A stretch of DNA of 64,000 nucleotides from Phycisphaerae bacterium (GTDB lineage: Bacteria > Planctomycetota > Phycisphaerae > UBA1845 > Fen-1342). The position numbers were made by a program, and so were the translations under genes. A model generated the notes under the pieces. That model was not told the DNA's origin. It saw only the letters and a program-made list of their open reading frames with translations, and searched no databases. The stretch is from the NCBI GenBank assembly GCA_030428945.1, contig JAUIEC010000014.1, positions 97,388 to 161,387 of the forward strand, written 5' to 3'. Position 1 is the first letter of the stretch, and the number at the start of each line of letters is the position of its first letter. Positions 7,502 through 16,417 of this stretch are shown one piece after another.

Positions 7502-10387
7502 ATGCAACGCGGCGATCATCAACGCGTCCGCGAACTGTTCTCCGCGGTCATGGATCTGTCCCCGACCGAGCGGGCGGCCTACCTCGATGATGCCTGCGCC
7601 GGCGACCCAGCGCTCCGCCACCAGGTCACCGAACTGCTCCGCTACCACGAGAGCGGCGACAACCTCGCCGATGCCCAGCCCGGCCTGATCCGCGACCTCG
7701 CCCCGGCCGACGACCGACTCCCGGAACGCATCGGCTCCTACGCGATCGAACGACTCCTCGGACGCGGCGGCATGGGCGTCGTCTACCTCGCCCGACAGGC
7801 CGACCCCGCCCGAACCGTCGCCCTGAAGGTCATGCACGGACCCGCCCTCAACGACGCGCTGCAGGCCCGGTTCCGCCGCGAAGCACACCTGCTCGCCCGT
7901 CTCCGACACCCCGGCATCGCACACATCTACGAGGCCGGCCAGGCCGACATCGACGGACGCCCGTGCGCCTGGTTCGCGATGGAATACATCGACGGCCGGA
8001 CGCTGACCGAACACGCCTCGACCGCGGGACTCGACCATCGTCAGCGGCTCGCCCTGCTGCTTCAGATCTGCGACGCCGTACAGCACGCGCACGACCAGGG
8101 CGTCATTCATCGCGACCTGAAGCCGGCCAACATCCTCGTGGACCGCGACGGCCGCGCCCGCGTGCTCGACTTCGGCGTCGCCCGCGTCACCCGCTCCGAC
8201 CGGCAGACCCTCACGCTGCAGACCGACGCCGGCCAGATCATCGGCACCGTGCAGTACATGAGCCCGGAACAGATCGCCGGCGAAACGGAAACGCTCGACG
8301 GTCGCAGCGACGTCTACGCGCTCGGCGTGATCGCCTACGAACTGCTCAGCGGCGAACTCCCCTACGCGCTCCGCGGCCGCAACCTGCCGCAGATGGCCCG
8401 CGCCATTCAGGAAACCGAACCAACCCGGATCAGCAGCATCGACACCGCCCTGCGCGGCGATGTCGAGACGATCCTGGCCAAGGCCCTCGAAAAAGACCGG
8501 CGACGCCGCTACGCCTCGCCACGCGCCCTGGCCGAAGATTTCCGCGCCTTCCTGAACCACCAGCCGATCCGGGCGCGACCCGCGACGACCGGCTATCAGC
8601 TCCGCAAGTTCGCCCAGCGAAATCCCGGCCTGGTCGCGAGCTTCGGCTTCGCCATGGTGGCACTGCTGGCCGGCTTCATCGCCTCGACCGTCCTCTACCT
8701 GCAGGCCGACCAGGCCCGGCAGCGGACCGAGCAGCAGCGGCAACTGGCCCGCCGCGAGGCCGATCGCGCCGCCGCGATCAACGCCTTCCTGATCGACGAT
8801 CTGCTCGCCGCCGCCAACCCCTGGGAACAGGGCGGGCGCGACATCACCGTGGCCGCGACGCTCGACCAGGCCGCGGCCGGGATCGACGACCGCTTTGCGG
8901 ATCAGCCCGAACTGGCCTGCGCGGTGCGGGCCGCGATCGCCGACAGCTATCGGGCGCTCGGACTCTTCGGCCAGGCCGCCCCGCACTACCAGCGGGCGCT
9001 CGAACTCGTCGAGCAACTGCCGCGTGAAGACCCGGCCCTGCACACCCGCCTGCTGCTCGGAAGCGCCGAAAACCTGAAGGCCACCAGCGTGCTCGACCGG
9101 GCCGAAGCGCACGCCCGCGCCGGCCTGGCGCTTGCCGAGCGGCACTTTGGTCCACGCGCCGCCCAGGTCGCCGCCCTGCTGGAGACACTCGGGAGTGTCC
9201 TCACCGGTCGCGGGCAACACGAACAGGCCGAGCAGACGCTGCGCCGGGCCCTGGCACTGCTGGCCGACAGCGACGATGTCGTCGCCCGGGCCCGCATCAC
9301 CAACACGCTCGGGTCCGCCCTGTACTACGCCACGCGGTTCGACGAGGCCATGCAGTGCAAGACCGACGCGCTCGAACTGCTTCGAGCGCACTTCGGTCCG
9401 ACGCATCCGCACGTCGCCCAGACGCTCAACGACATCGGCAGCACTTACTCGGAACGCGGGGAGAACGAGCAGTCGCGGGCCTATCTCGACCAGGCGCTCC
9501 CGCTCCTGGAAACGCACCTCGGCGCGGACCACGCGATCACCCTGATCTGTCGCCGCACCCTCGCCAACACCCTCAGCTTCCTCGGAAAGGACGACGAGGC
9601 CGAGCCGATGCTCGCCCAGGTCATCGCGAGTTCGACCCGAACCCTCGGCCCGCTGCACGCGGACACCTTCGCGGCCCGCAACAGCCTCGCCACGCTGCGG
9701 CTCCGCGCCCGGCGACACGAGGAGGCCGCGCCGATCTATGACGCGCTGTACGAAGACGCCCGCGAAACGCTCGGTCCACGGCACCCCGACACGCTCAAGT
9801 ACGCCCAGAATCTGGCCTGGTGCGCGTTCTACCTGGGCGATGCCGAGCGGGCCGAACGGCTCTTCGTCCTGGCCGCCGAAACCCTCGAACAGACCCAGGG
9901 CCTCGCCCACGGCGACACCCGACTCGCCTGGGACGGACGCGCCCAGTTCCTTCAGGCGCAGGAGCGCTTCGACGAAGCGGCCGACGCGCTGGGCAGGATC
10001 CTCGAGGGACGCCGCCTGGCCGGGACGCCGCAGGACCTCGACCACGCCCTGCTGCTCCACCGCTACGCCTCGGCCCTGATGCAGGCTGAACGCTACGCCG
10101 ATGCCGTGACGCCGTTCGAGCAGTGCATCGCCATCTGCCGCGAGGGCTTCCCGGAACACGACTGGCGCACGGCCCTCGCACAGAGCAAGTACGGCGAGTG
10201 CCTGTCACGCACCGGCCGGCACGACGACGCCGAACGCGAACTGCTCGCCAGCTACCACGCCCACGACCACGTCCCCCAGCCGGACACGCAGCGGTCCCGC
10301 ACCAGGTCACGCCTCTTCGACCACTACACCAGGGCCGGCAACCCGCAGGCCGCCCGCGACTACGCAAGTCCGGAAAGTAGTGAATGA
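7502..10387 (+). CDS. Membrane serine/threonine protein kinase with TPR sensor region
   Basis: A 961-residue protein started at ATG 7502, after the sigma factor stop; a longer in-frame start would overlap that gene. An N-terminal helical segment (1-75) precedes a Hanks-type kinase domain. Its features are the glycine loop LLGRGGMGVVYLAR (about 82-95), the ATP lysine in VALKV (K109), the catalytic HRDLKPAN (D205), DFG (D223) and the SPEQ that replaces APE. A single membrane helix lies near residues 377-402. It is followed by about ten tetratricopeptide repeats (about 470-940) with signatures such as 'VAQTLNDIGSTYSERGENEQSRAYLDQAL'-type units. The kinase is predicted to be cytoplasmic, with the TPR part a protein-interaction or sensing scaffold outside the membrane. 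Co-transcription with the ECF gene indicates a linked signalling pair. Confidence 0.93.
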   Translation: MQRGDHQRVRELFSAVMDLSPTERAAYLDDACAGDPALRHQVTELLRYHESGDNLADAQPGLIRDLAPADDRLPERIGSYAIERLLGRGGMGVVYLARQADPARTVALKVMHGPALNDALQARFRREAHLLARLRHPGIAHIYEAGQADIDGRPCAWFAMEYIDGRTLTEHASTAGLDHRQRLALLLQICDAVQHAHDQGVIHRDLKPANILVDRDGRARVLDFGVARVTRSDRQTLTLQTDAGQIIGTVQYMSPEQIAGETETLDGRSDVYALGVIAYELLSGELPYALRGRNLPQMARAIQETEPTRISSIDTALRGDVETILAKALEKDRRRRYASPRALAEDFRAFLNHQPIRARPATTGYQLRKFAQRNPGLVASFGFAMVALLAGFIASTVLYLQADQARQRTEQQRQLARREADRAAAINAFLIDDLLAAANPWEQGGRDITVAATLDQAAAGIDDRFADQPELACAVRAAIADSYRALGLFGQAAPHYQRALELVEQLPREDPALHTRLLLGSAENLKATSVLDRAEAHARAGLALAERHFGPRAAQVAALLETLGSVLTGRGQHEQAEQTLRRALALLADSDDVVARARITNTLGSALYYATRFDEAMQCKTDALELLRAHFGPTHPHVAQTLNDIGSTYSERGENEQSRAYLDQALPLLETHLGADHAITLICRRTLANTLSFLGKDDEAEPMLAQVIASSTRTLGPLHADTFAARNSLATLRLRARRHEEAAPIYDALYEDARETLGPRHPDTLKYAQNLAWCAFYLGDAERAERLFVLAAETLEQTQGLAHGDTRLAWDGRAQFLQAQERFDEAADALGRILEGRRLAGTPQDLDHALLLHRYASALMQAERYADAVTPFEQCIAICREGFPEHDWRTALAQSKYGECLSRTGRHDDAERELLASYHAHDHVPQPDTQRSRTRSRLFDHYTRAGNPQAARDYASPESSE

Positions 10388-10483
10388 GTGACGATGTGAA
10401 CGCACGGGGAATGGCGGCCTGGGCCTGCGCTGTAGCCGTGCCCCGCGCCGGAGCCGCGCCCCGCGACGGCCGCGCGAATCGCT

Positions 10484-10562
10484 GTAGGGTGCGTCATCGA
10501 CGCGTGCGCCCGCGATCTCTTCCGCGCGGAAGCCCGGGCGTCGATGCCGCACCGCGTGGCAA
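10484..10562 (+). repeat. REP-like dispersed element, copy A
   Basis: The element begins GTAGGGTGCGTCATCGACGC (10484-10503), in which GCGTC and GACGC can pair as a hairpin. After about 33 bases comes GGCGTCGATGCCGCACCGCG (10537-10556). Both halves recur in the same order and spacing, inverted, at 49960-50040, and the first half alone recurs at 49802-49821. A GTAG head before a short palindrome is the hallmark of REP sequences mobilised by RAYT transposases; no such transposase gene is in this window. The element sits between the converging kinase and sulfatase genes. Confidence 0.7.
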
Positions 10563-10640
10563 CCTCATCCACCGCAACTGAACCAGCACGCGCTCCGGCG
10601 CGAAACGAATCCACCAACCGCCTTTCACGCCTTCACCGTC

Positions 10641-13352
10641 TCACGGCGACGAAGCCGCGCGCGAACGAAACCGCGCCAGGTCCGCTTCCAGCGCCTCGAC
10701 CGAAATGCCCGCCTGCCCACCGGCCACCGCCTGAGCCCGTTCGATCGTTTCGATCGCCTCGGTCCACCGCTCGCTGGCCGCGTAACCGTACGCCAGCACA
10801 CGCAGAACCTGCGGGTCCGCCTCGGGCGACAACTCCACCGCCCGCAGCGCCAGCGCCAGAGCCTCCTGCGGCGCACGCCGCGTCGCGTCCTCCGCCGTAG
10901 CCAGTCGCCACGCACACGCCGCCAGCAGCCGCGGCGCATCCGGCCGCACCGCCAGGCCCGCGCGCACCGCCGCCAGCCCGGCCGCCGGATCGCCCTCGGC
11001 ATCCAGATAGTCCGCCGCGATCACGTAGATGCGGTCGTCCTCCGGCTGCTTCTCCAGAACACGTTCGCAGGCCCGCGCCCCCTCGGCGCCGCGGTCGAGT
11101 TCCCGGTACGTCTCGAGCAGCGCCCGGAAGGTGTCCGGCAGTCCCGGGTTCATCTCCAGCGCGCGGACATACTCCGGCAGGGCCTCGTCCGCACGCCCGG
11201 CCTGCCGCAGGCAGGTCCCCAGGTTGTGCAGCCGAAGCGGCTGCCGTGGCGCCAGTTCGGCCGCCTTCCGGAAGTACGGCACCGCCTCGTCGAACTCCTC
11301 ACGCAGCATGTGGTACCGCGCAAGGTTGTCGGCCGGACGCACGTCGCGGGGCGCCAGTCGCTGCGCCGTGCGAAGCAGTTCAATGCCCTCGGCGTCGCGC
11401 TGCGTCTGGATCAGCAGCAGGCCCAGCCAGAGCCGCGCGCTCGCCAGTTCCGGATCGCGGGCGCACGCGGTTCGCAACTGCTCCTCCGCCGCTTCGGTCT
11501 GACCCGCGGCCTGCAACGCCCGCGCGAAACGAACGCGGATCGCCTGGTCGTAGTCGGCCACGCCGACCGCCTGCTCGAGAATCGCGGCCGCGTCGGCATA
11601 GCGCTTCTGCCGCATCAGCACCCGCCCGAGTTCCGCGTACGGCGCGGTCCAGGCCGGGTCGATCTCGATCGCCCTGACCAGGGCCGCCTCAGCCGCCGCG
11701 TAGTCCTCCTGGAACGCCAGGATCTCGCCGATCGAATACAGCGGCAGGGCGTCGTTCGGCTGCAGTTCCGCCGCCCGCCGATAGTGCTGCAGCGCCAGTT
11801 CAAGCTGCTGCAACTGCGCGTAGGCGTTGGCGAGTTCGATGTTGGCCGAGCCGCTCTCCGGCGCCAGTTCGAGCACCCCCTGGAAACTGCGAACCGCCTC
11901 GGCCCAGCGTCCCTGGCTGGTCTGGCGGGCACCGTCATTGTTCAGCCGAAGAACATCGATCCGGTCCTTCAGTTCCGGCGCGGTGGCGTCGAAGTTGTCC
12001 AGCTCATCCTCGTCGGCCCCGATCACATCCTCGGCCTCACCACCGCCCAGGTAACCGAGCGCCTCGAGCTTCCGCCGCTGCGCATCGTCCATCCGGATCC
12101 GCCCGCCGCCCGCTGCCGGACGCGGCGGCGACGAAGCGATCAGCGTCCGCAACTGCGCGCGCATCGCGGCCACGCGCTCGGGCTGAGCGGCGGCCAGGTT
12201 GGTCAACTCGCCCGGATCGCTGCGCAGGTCGTACAACTCCGGCGTCGGCGCATGCACGTACTTCCACGCATTGGTGCGCAGGCAGCGCAACTGCGCCAGC
12301 CCGAACACCACGGCCGGGTAATAGGTGTCGGCATACCCCGCCTCCGGCCAGGCCGCGTCGCCGCCTTCCAGCAGCGACACCAGGCTCGCCCCCTGCATCT
12401 CGGCGGTGGGCTCCCAGCCCAGCAGGTCGACGACCGTCGAAGCGAGGTCCACCAGGCGCACCTGCTGCTCGGCCACCCGGCCGGCCGGAACCCGACCCGG
12501 ACCCCACATGATCAGCGGAACGTGCAGCGTGCTGTCGTACAGGAAGTAGGCGTGCGTCGGTTCGTCGTGCTGCCCCAGACCCTCGCCATGATCCGACGTG
12601 AGGATCACCAGCGTGCGGTCCGCCAGGTCGCTCTGCCGCAGCGCATCCATCAACCGGCCGATGTGCTCGTCGACGTAGGCGACCTCGCCCAGGTACGGAG
12701 AGTACCGGCTGCGATACGGTTCCGGCGGATCGTACGGTTCGTGCGGATCGAAGTAGTGCAGGAACAGGAAGAACGGCCGGCCGGTCCGCGCCCGCAGGAA
12801 CTCGATTCCGCGATCGGTGATCGTCGCGGCGCTGCGTTCGACGTGATAGGTCGTGTCGACACGATCGTCACGGTCGGCATCCAGCAGGTCGCCGTAGTGG
12901 TCGAATCCCTGGTCCAGCCCGTACAGACGCCCGAGCACCGATGCCGCCACCTCGGCGGCCGTGTCGTAGTCGTGCTGCTTGAACAGTTCGGCCAGCGTGG
13001 TGTTTTCCGGCGCGACCTGGAAGGTCCCGTTCGAACGGGCCCCGTGCACGAACTGGTACGCCCCGGTCAGCATCGACGCGTGGGCCGGCAGCGTCACCGG
13101 CGCGTTGCTGATGCACTGCGCGAAACGGGTCCCCTCGGCGGCCAGGCGATCGATGTGCGGTGTCCTGACCGACGCGTTCCCGTAGCAGCCGAGCGCATCG
13201 GCCCGCGTCGTGTCGATCGAGATCAGGATCACGTTCAGGGCGGCGCCACCGCGATCACCGGCCGCCGGCCGCCCGCTCTCCTGCGGTGGATCGCCGCAGC
13301 CCGCCAGCAGCAGCGCCGCCGCCGCCGCGAGGATTCGAAGTCCGGATCGCAT
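10641..13352 (-). CDS. Sulfatase/alkaline-phosphatase-superfamily lipoprotein with C-terminal TPR repeats
   Basis: A 903-residue lipoprotein. The signal peptide ends in the lipobox LAGC (C19). Residues 40-430 form a sulfatase-type domain. The metal-binding start is ILISIDTTRADALGCYG (D47), and the segment that normally carries the nucleophile reads NAPVTLPAHASMLTG. Here the usual Cys/Ser-x-Pro-Ser/Thr-Arg formylglycine motif is replaced by Thr87-Leu-Pro-Ala-His. A threonine nucleophile is typical of the phosphodiesterase/phosphatase branches of this superfamily, so true sulfatase activity is doubtful. TSDHGEGLGQHDE (near 255) supplies further metal ligands. Residues from about 455 to 890 are tandem TPRs. 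The protein is predicted to be membrane-anchored, with the substrate unknown. The collagen-like and glycerol-phosphate dehydrogenase genes upstream share its strand. Confidence 0.88.
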   Translation of the reverse strand: MRSGLRILAAAAALLLAGCGDPPQESGRPAAGDRGGAALNVILISIDTTRADALGCYGNASVRTPHIDRLAAEGTRFAQCISNAPVTLPAHASMLTGAYQFVHGARSNGTFQVAPENTTLAELFKQHDYDTAAEVAASVLGRLYGLDQGFDHYGDLLDADRDDRVDTTYHVERSAATITDRGIEFLRARTGRPFFLFLHYFDPHEPYDPPEPYRSRYSPYLGEVAYVDEHIGRLMDALRQSDLADRTLVILTSDHGEGLGQHDEPTHAYFLYDSTLHVPLIMWGPGRVPAGRVAEQQVRLVDLASTVVDLLGWEPTAEMQGASLVSLLEGGDAAWPEAGYADTYYPAVVFGLAQLRCLRTNAWKYVHAPTPELYDLRSDPGELTNLAAAQPERVAAMRAQLRTLIASSPPRPAAGGGRIRMDDAQRRKLEALGYLGGGEAEDVIGADEDELDNFDATAPELKDRIDVLRLNNDGARQTSQGRWAEAVRSFQGVLELAPESGSANIELANAYAQLQQLELALQHYRRAAELQPNDALPLYSIGEILAFQEDYAAAEAALVRAIEIDPAWTAPYAELGRVLMRQKRYADAAAILEQAVGVADYDQAIRVRFARALQAAGQTEAAEEQLRTACARDPELASARLWLGLLLIQTQRDAEGIELLRTAQRLAPRDVRPADNLARYHMLREEFDEAVPYFRKAAELAPRQPLRLHNLGTCLRQAGRADEALPEYVRALEMNPGLPDTFRALLETYRELDRGAEGARACERVLEKQPEDDRIYVIAADYLDAEGDPAAGLAAVRAGLAVRPDAPRLLAACAWRLATAEDATRRAPQEALALALRAVELSPEADPQVLRVLAYGYAASERWTEAIETIERAQAVAGGQAGISVEALEADLARFRSRAASSP

Positions 13353-13503
13353 CGTGGCTCCCTGTGCCCTTGCCCGCGTGCGCCTGTCGCCCGGGCCCCG
13401 GGCGCACCAGGGAGGATTCTAATCGTCCGGCCCGGCCACTGCATCGCCGCCGGCGGGGCGGGAGACCGGCGACCATCATGCGAACGGGATCCGGACAAGG
13501 CGA

Positions 13504-14697
13504 TCAGAACAGCGAAGTCGGATCCACCAGCGTCTCGAAGCTGTAGCCACTCCCGCCGTTGTTAGCGATGTTGGCGATGCCGTTGGACGAAATCGTGCCG
13601 CCCCCGCCACCGAACCCGCCACAACCACCACCACCGCCGCCGCCCGCGCAGTAGCTGTTCGTCACGGTCGTCGAAACGTGGTTGCGGACCCCGCCGGAGA
13701 CATCGACCTGGCCGTTCTGCGCGTTGATCAGCGGCGCCAGCAGGTGCACGATGCCGCCACCTCCACCCGCCCCCTGCCCGTTGCGGTTGTTGGCCGATCC
13801 CCCGGTCCCGCCGCGGGCCTCGATCAGGCCGTCATGCTCGACCGAGGTCCGCGATGCAATCACCACGATACCGCCGGCGCCGCCGCCGCAGCCGAACCCG
13901 CCGTCGCCACCGTTCGCCGTGATCCGACCCGCGGCCCCGATCACAAGCTCGCCCTGCACCAGGATCGTCAGGCCCCCGCCTCCGTCGCCGCCGTCGCTGC
14001 CGATCCCGCCCGCACCGGCACCGCCGGCATTCGGACCAACCCGCAGCAGAAGCGCGGCCGACTCCTCGGACATGCCGCGGGCACCGGGACCGCCGTACGC
14101 GAAACTGCCGAGCGAGGCATACTGGCCGTGGCCGGCCGGCGACGCGGCCACGCCTTCGCCGGGGTCCCACGCGGCCGAGGCGGCGCTGTTGCCACCGACG
14201 ATGCGTCCGCCGCGCGTGCCGTGCTGCACGATGATCTGCCCGTCGCACTGAAAGCTGCCGCTGCAGCGAATCACCGCGCCGCTGGGGACGGTCACGACGG
14301 CGCCGGCGGCAATCGTCAGGTCGCTGAACTGGTAGTCGGGACCGGACAGCGTCTCGGTCCCGGTAATCGTCAGCGCCCCGCCCGTACCGTCACCGTAGAT
14401 CCGCAGCGCACCGTCCACGCCCTGCGGACCGGGGTCGCCCTGGGGACCGGCCGGTCCGATGTCGCCCTGCGGACCCTGAGGGCCCTGCGCCCCCGGGAGT
14501 CCGTCGGCACCGTCCGCACCGGCGGGTCCGACCGGACCCTGGGGACCCGCCGGGCCGGTCGCGCCGGGCGTCTGGGGCTGACTGGTCGAACCGGAATCGG
14601 CGGTCATCACGTCGTCGACCATCGACGTGGTCGGGCAGCCCGCCACGAGTCCGAGCGCAAATGGGATCAGCAGAGTTGAAGTCAGCAAGCGTCGCAT
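13504..14697 (-). CDS. Collagen-like lipoprotein with glycine-rich C-terminal domain
   Basis: A 397-residue protein. Start 14697 is supported by GGAAGGAGA seven bases upstream and by an immediate lipoprotein signal peptide ending LVAGC (C21). Residues 45-98 are 18 uninterrupted collagen Gly-X-Y triplets rich in GPQ, GPA and GAD, long enough to start a triple helix. The remainder is a beta-rich, glycine-rich domain with repeated 'GGDGG' and 'GGGGG' blocks, near residues 245-300 and 355-375. These resemble the glycine-rich secreted proteins often found with collagen triplets in planctomycetes and myxobacteria. It is likely an envelope-anchored structural or adhesive protein. No catalytic motif is visible. 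Confidence 0.85.
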   Translation of the reverse strand: MRRLLTSTLLIPFALGLVAGCPTTSMVDDVMTADSGSTSQPQTPGATGPAGPQGPVGPAGADGADGLPGAQGPQGPQGDIGPAGPQGDPGPQGVDGALRIYGDGTGGALTITGTETLSGPDYQFSDLTIAAGAVVTVPSGAVIRCSGSFQCDGQIIVQHGTRGGRIVGGNSAASAAWDPGEGVAASPAGHGQYASLGSFAYGGPGARGMSEESAALLLRVGPNAGGAGAGGIGSDGGDGGGGLTILVQGELVIGAAGRITANGGDGGFGCGGGAGGIVVIASRTSVEHDGLIEARGGTGGSANNRNGQGAGGGGGIVHLLAPLINAQNGQVDVSGGVRNHVSTTVTNSYCAGGGGGGGCGGFGGGGGTISSNGIANIANNGGSGYSFETLVDPTSLF

Positions 14698-14849
14698 GGC
14701 GCAATCTCCTTCCGACCCCCAGCCCCGGGTGCCGGTCAGGGTCAATCCGCCAGCGATCAGGATGGCCCGCCAGGATTCCCGCGAAAACCCCCCTCCGGGC
14801 GTGGGCACGGCCCTCCGGCCGCGATTACGCCACCGCGGGGGGCCCGGTC

Positions 14850-16235
14850 TTACGGCTGAATGGCCGCGAGTTGGCCGGCCACATCAAGCAGGTCGCCAAG
14901 CGTGAAACGCGCGCGGATCTGGTGGGCATGGAGGATCGCGTTGCACTGCGTCTTCTCCGGAATCGCCGGACGCAGGGCCGCGAACGTCAGAGGGGCGCCC
15001 GAGGCCCGCAACGCCGCTTCGACCTCGGGCAGCGGACGAACGTAGCGTCGCAGCCCGGCCGCGATCGAACCGTCCCGCAGGCGATCCACGAACCGCGCCC
15101 GCGCGGCACCGGCCTGGTTCCAGCGGACCACCTTGCGCTGCAGATCACTGCGCACCTCGGCCTGCAGCGCATCGGAGGCGCAGTACTCGGCAAGGACGTC
15201 GTGAATGTCGCGCTCGACGACCGCCGGATCCATCTCGCGCAGCAGGTCCCGCGGATCAACCTGTGCGAGCCGCGGATACGCCCGCGCGGAAACCAGCGTG
15301 CCGACGCCGACCTGGGCCCCGTGCAGCGCTTCGTTCCGACCGTCGTCCGCGGCCGTCAGGTCCAGGAAATGGCTCAGCACATGCTCCCAGCCCGAGAGCG
15401 GCGCCGTCTGCCGGGCGATCGACATCGCCATCCCGGCCAGCAGCAGCGCCCGCATGATCACGGCGACGGCCTCCATGTCGGCATCGGGCACGCGCGCTGC
15501 GCAGTCCAGCATTCGCTGCTCGGCATCGGCCAGCAGGCGGATCGGCACTTCGTTGAAGCCGCTGTCCATGCCAAGCTGGTTGGCCAGCCACCAGTCACCC
15601 GCCGAAACGCTGCGTGCGAGAACATCGCCGAAGCCCGCCTGCGTCATGTCGCGGGGCGCATCGGCCAGTGTCCGCAGGTCGCAGATCACCCGATCCGGCC
15701 CGCGGGCCGGCAGCGTCCGCTTCACGCCCGCCACCGTCAGTACGGCCAGGGCCGAGGTGTAGGCGGTGACGCTGGCGGCCGTCGGGAAACAGATCAGCGG
15801 GACGGTCCAGCCGGTGTCCTCGGCATGCAGGTGCCGGGCGTACTTGGCGACGTCGGTAATGCTTCCCGAGCCGATCGAAACGACGGCTTCGAAGTCGCCG
15901 ACGGTCTTCGCCAGCCGGACGGCCGTTCCGCGATCGGCGTGAAAGTGCGGGCCGTGCTCGTCCTGGAGTTCGACCCGGTGCACCGGGCCGCACGACGCCG
16001 CGATGTCGTGCAGGCGTTCCTTCAGGTTCTCACCGCGGCGCCGGATCAGCGTGTGATCCTGGACCAGCAGAACGCGCCCGCCCCCGGCCGTCTCGCGGAT
16101 GGCGTGTTCGAACGCGAGCAGTGCGTCGGGCTGAAGGATGACCTGGTCGATCCGCACGCGTTGCGGCGGCGGATCGGATGCCTCGCGAACGAAGTCGTTG
16201 ATCGCGTCGATGTCGGTCGGATCGGGGGCGGTCAT
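14850..16235 (-). CDS. sn-Glycerol-1-phosphate dehydrogenase-like protein (AraM/EgsA family)
   Basis: A 461-residue member of the iron-containing alcohol dehydrogenase/glycerol-1-phosphate dehydrogenase family, which reduces dihydroxyacetone phosphate to sn-glycerol 1-phosphate with NAD(P)H. The start at 16235 has GGAG upstream. Family features are the nucleotide-binding motif [14 protein letters not shown] (residues 120-133) and likely metal ligands D204 (AGFGDVLA), H285 (SGWEHVLSH) and H305 (EALHGAQVG). It is longer than typical AraM (about 390 residues) because of a C-terminal extension of roughly 80 residues. The sn-1 stereochemistry is the archaeal type; bacterial homologues feed minor phosphoglycerolipids. 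No lipid-synthesis partner gene is adjacent, so the pathway cannot be stated. A related polyol dehydrogenase is the alternative. Confidence 0.8.
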   Translation of the reverse strand: MTAPDPTDIDAINDFVREASDPPPQRVRIDQVILQPDALLAFEHAIRETAGGGRVLLVQDHTLIRRRGENLKERLHDIAASCGPVHRVELQDEHGPHFHADRGTAVRLAKTVGDFEAVVSIGSGSITDVAKYARHLHAEDTGWTVPLICFPTAASVTAYTSALAVLTVAGVKRTLPARGPDRVICDLRTLADAPRDMTQAGFGDVLARSVSAGDWWLANQLGMDSGFNEVPIRLLADAEQRMLDCAARVPDADMEAVAVIMRALLLAGMAMSIARQTAPLSGWEHVLSHFLDLTAADDGRNEALHGAQVGVGTLVSARAYPRLAQVDPRDLLREMDPAVVERDIHDVLAEYCASDALQAEVRSDLQRKVVRWNQAGAARARFVDRLRDGSIAAGLRRYVRPLPEVEAALRASGAPLTFAALRPAIPEKTQCNAILHAHQIRARFTLGDLLDVAGQLAAIQP

Positions 16236-16417
16236 GCCAACTCCGTGGGAAAGGGAATCGAAAGCAGGGTTCGCCGGCCCGGCTGCTCGTGCCGGCCGGT
16301 CCTGCCATGATAGTCGGGGAGATCTTGCGCGGAAGCACGTGGCGATCCGGATGCGCTGCTTGCCGGCCGACGGTCGGTTCCTGTGCCGGGTTGCCGGTTC
16401 CCTTACAATCCCCCGCG

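Noticed and set aside
7004..10159. A frame of about 1050 codons on the minus strand opposite the first kinase gene
   Set aside because: The plus-strand kinase has all catalytic motifs and TPR repeats; the antisense product has no domain and a biased composition.
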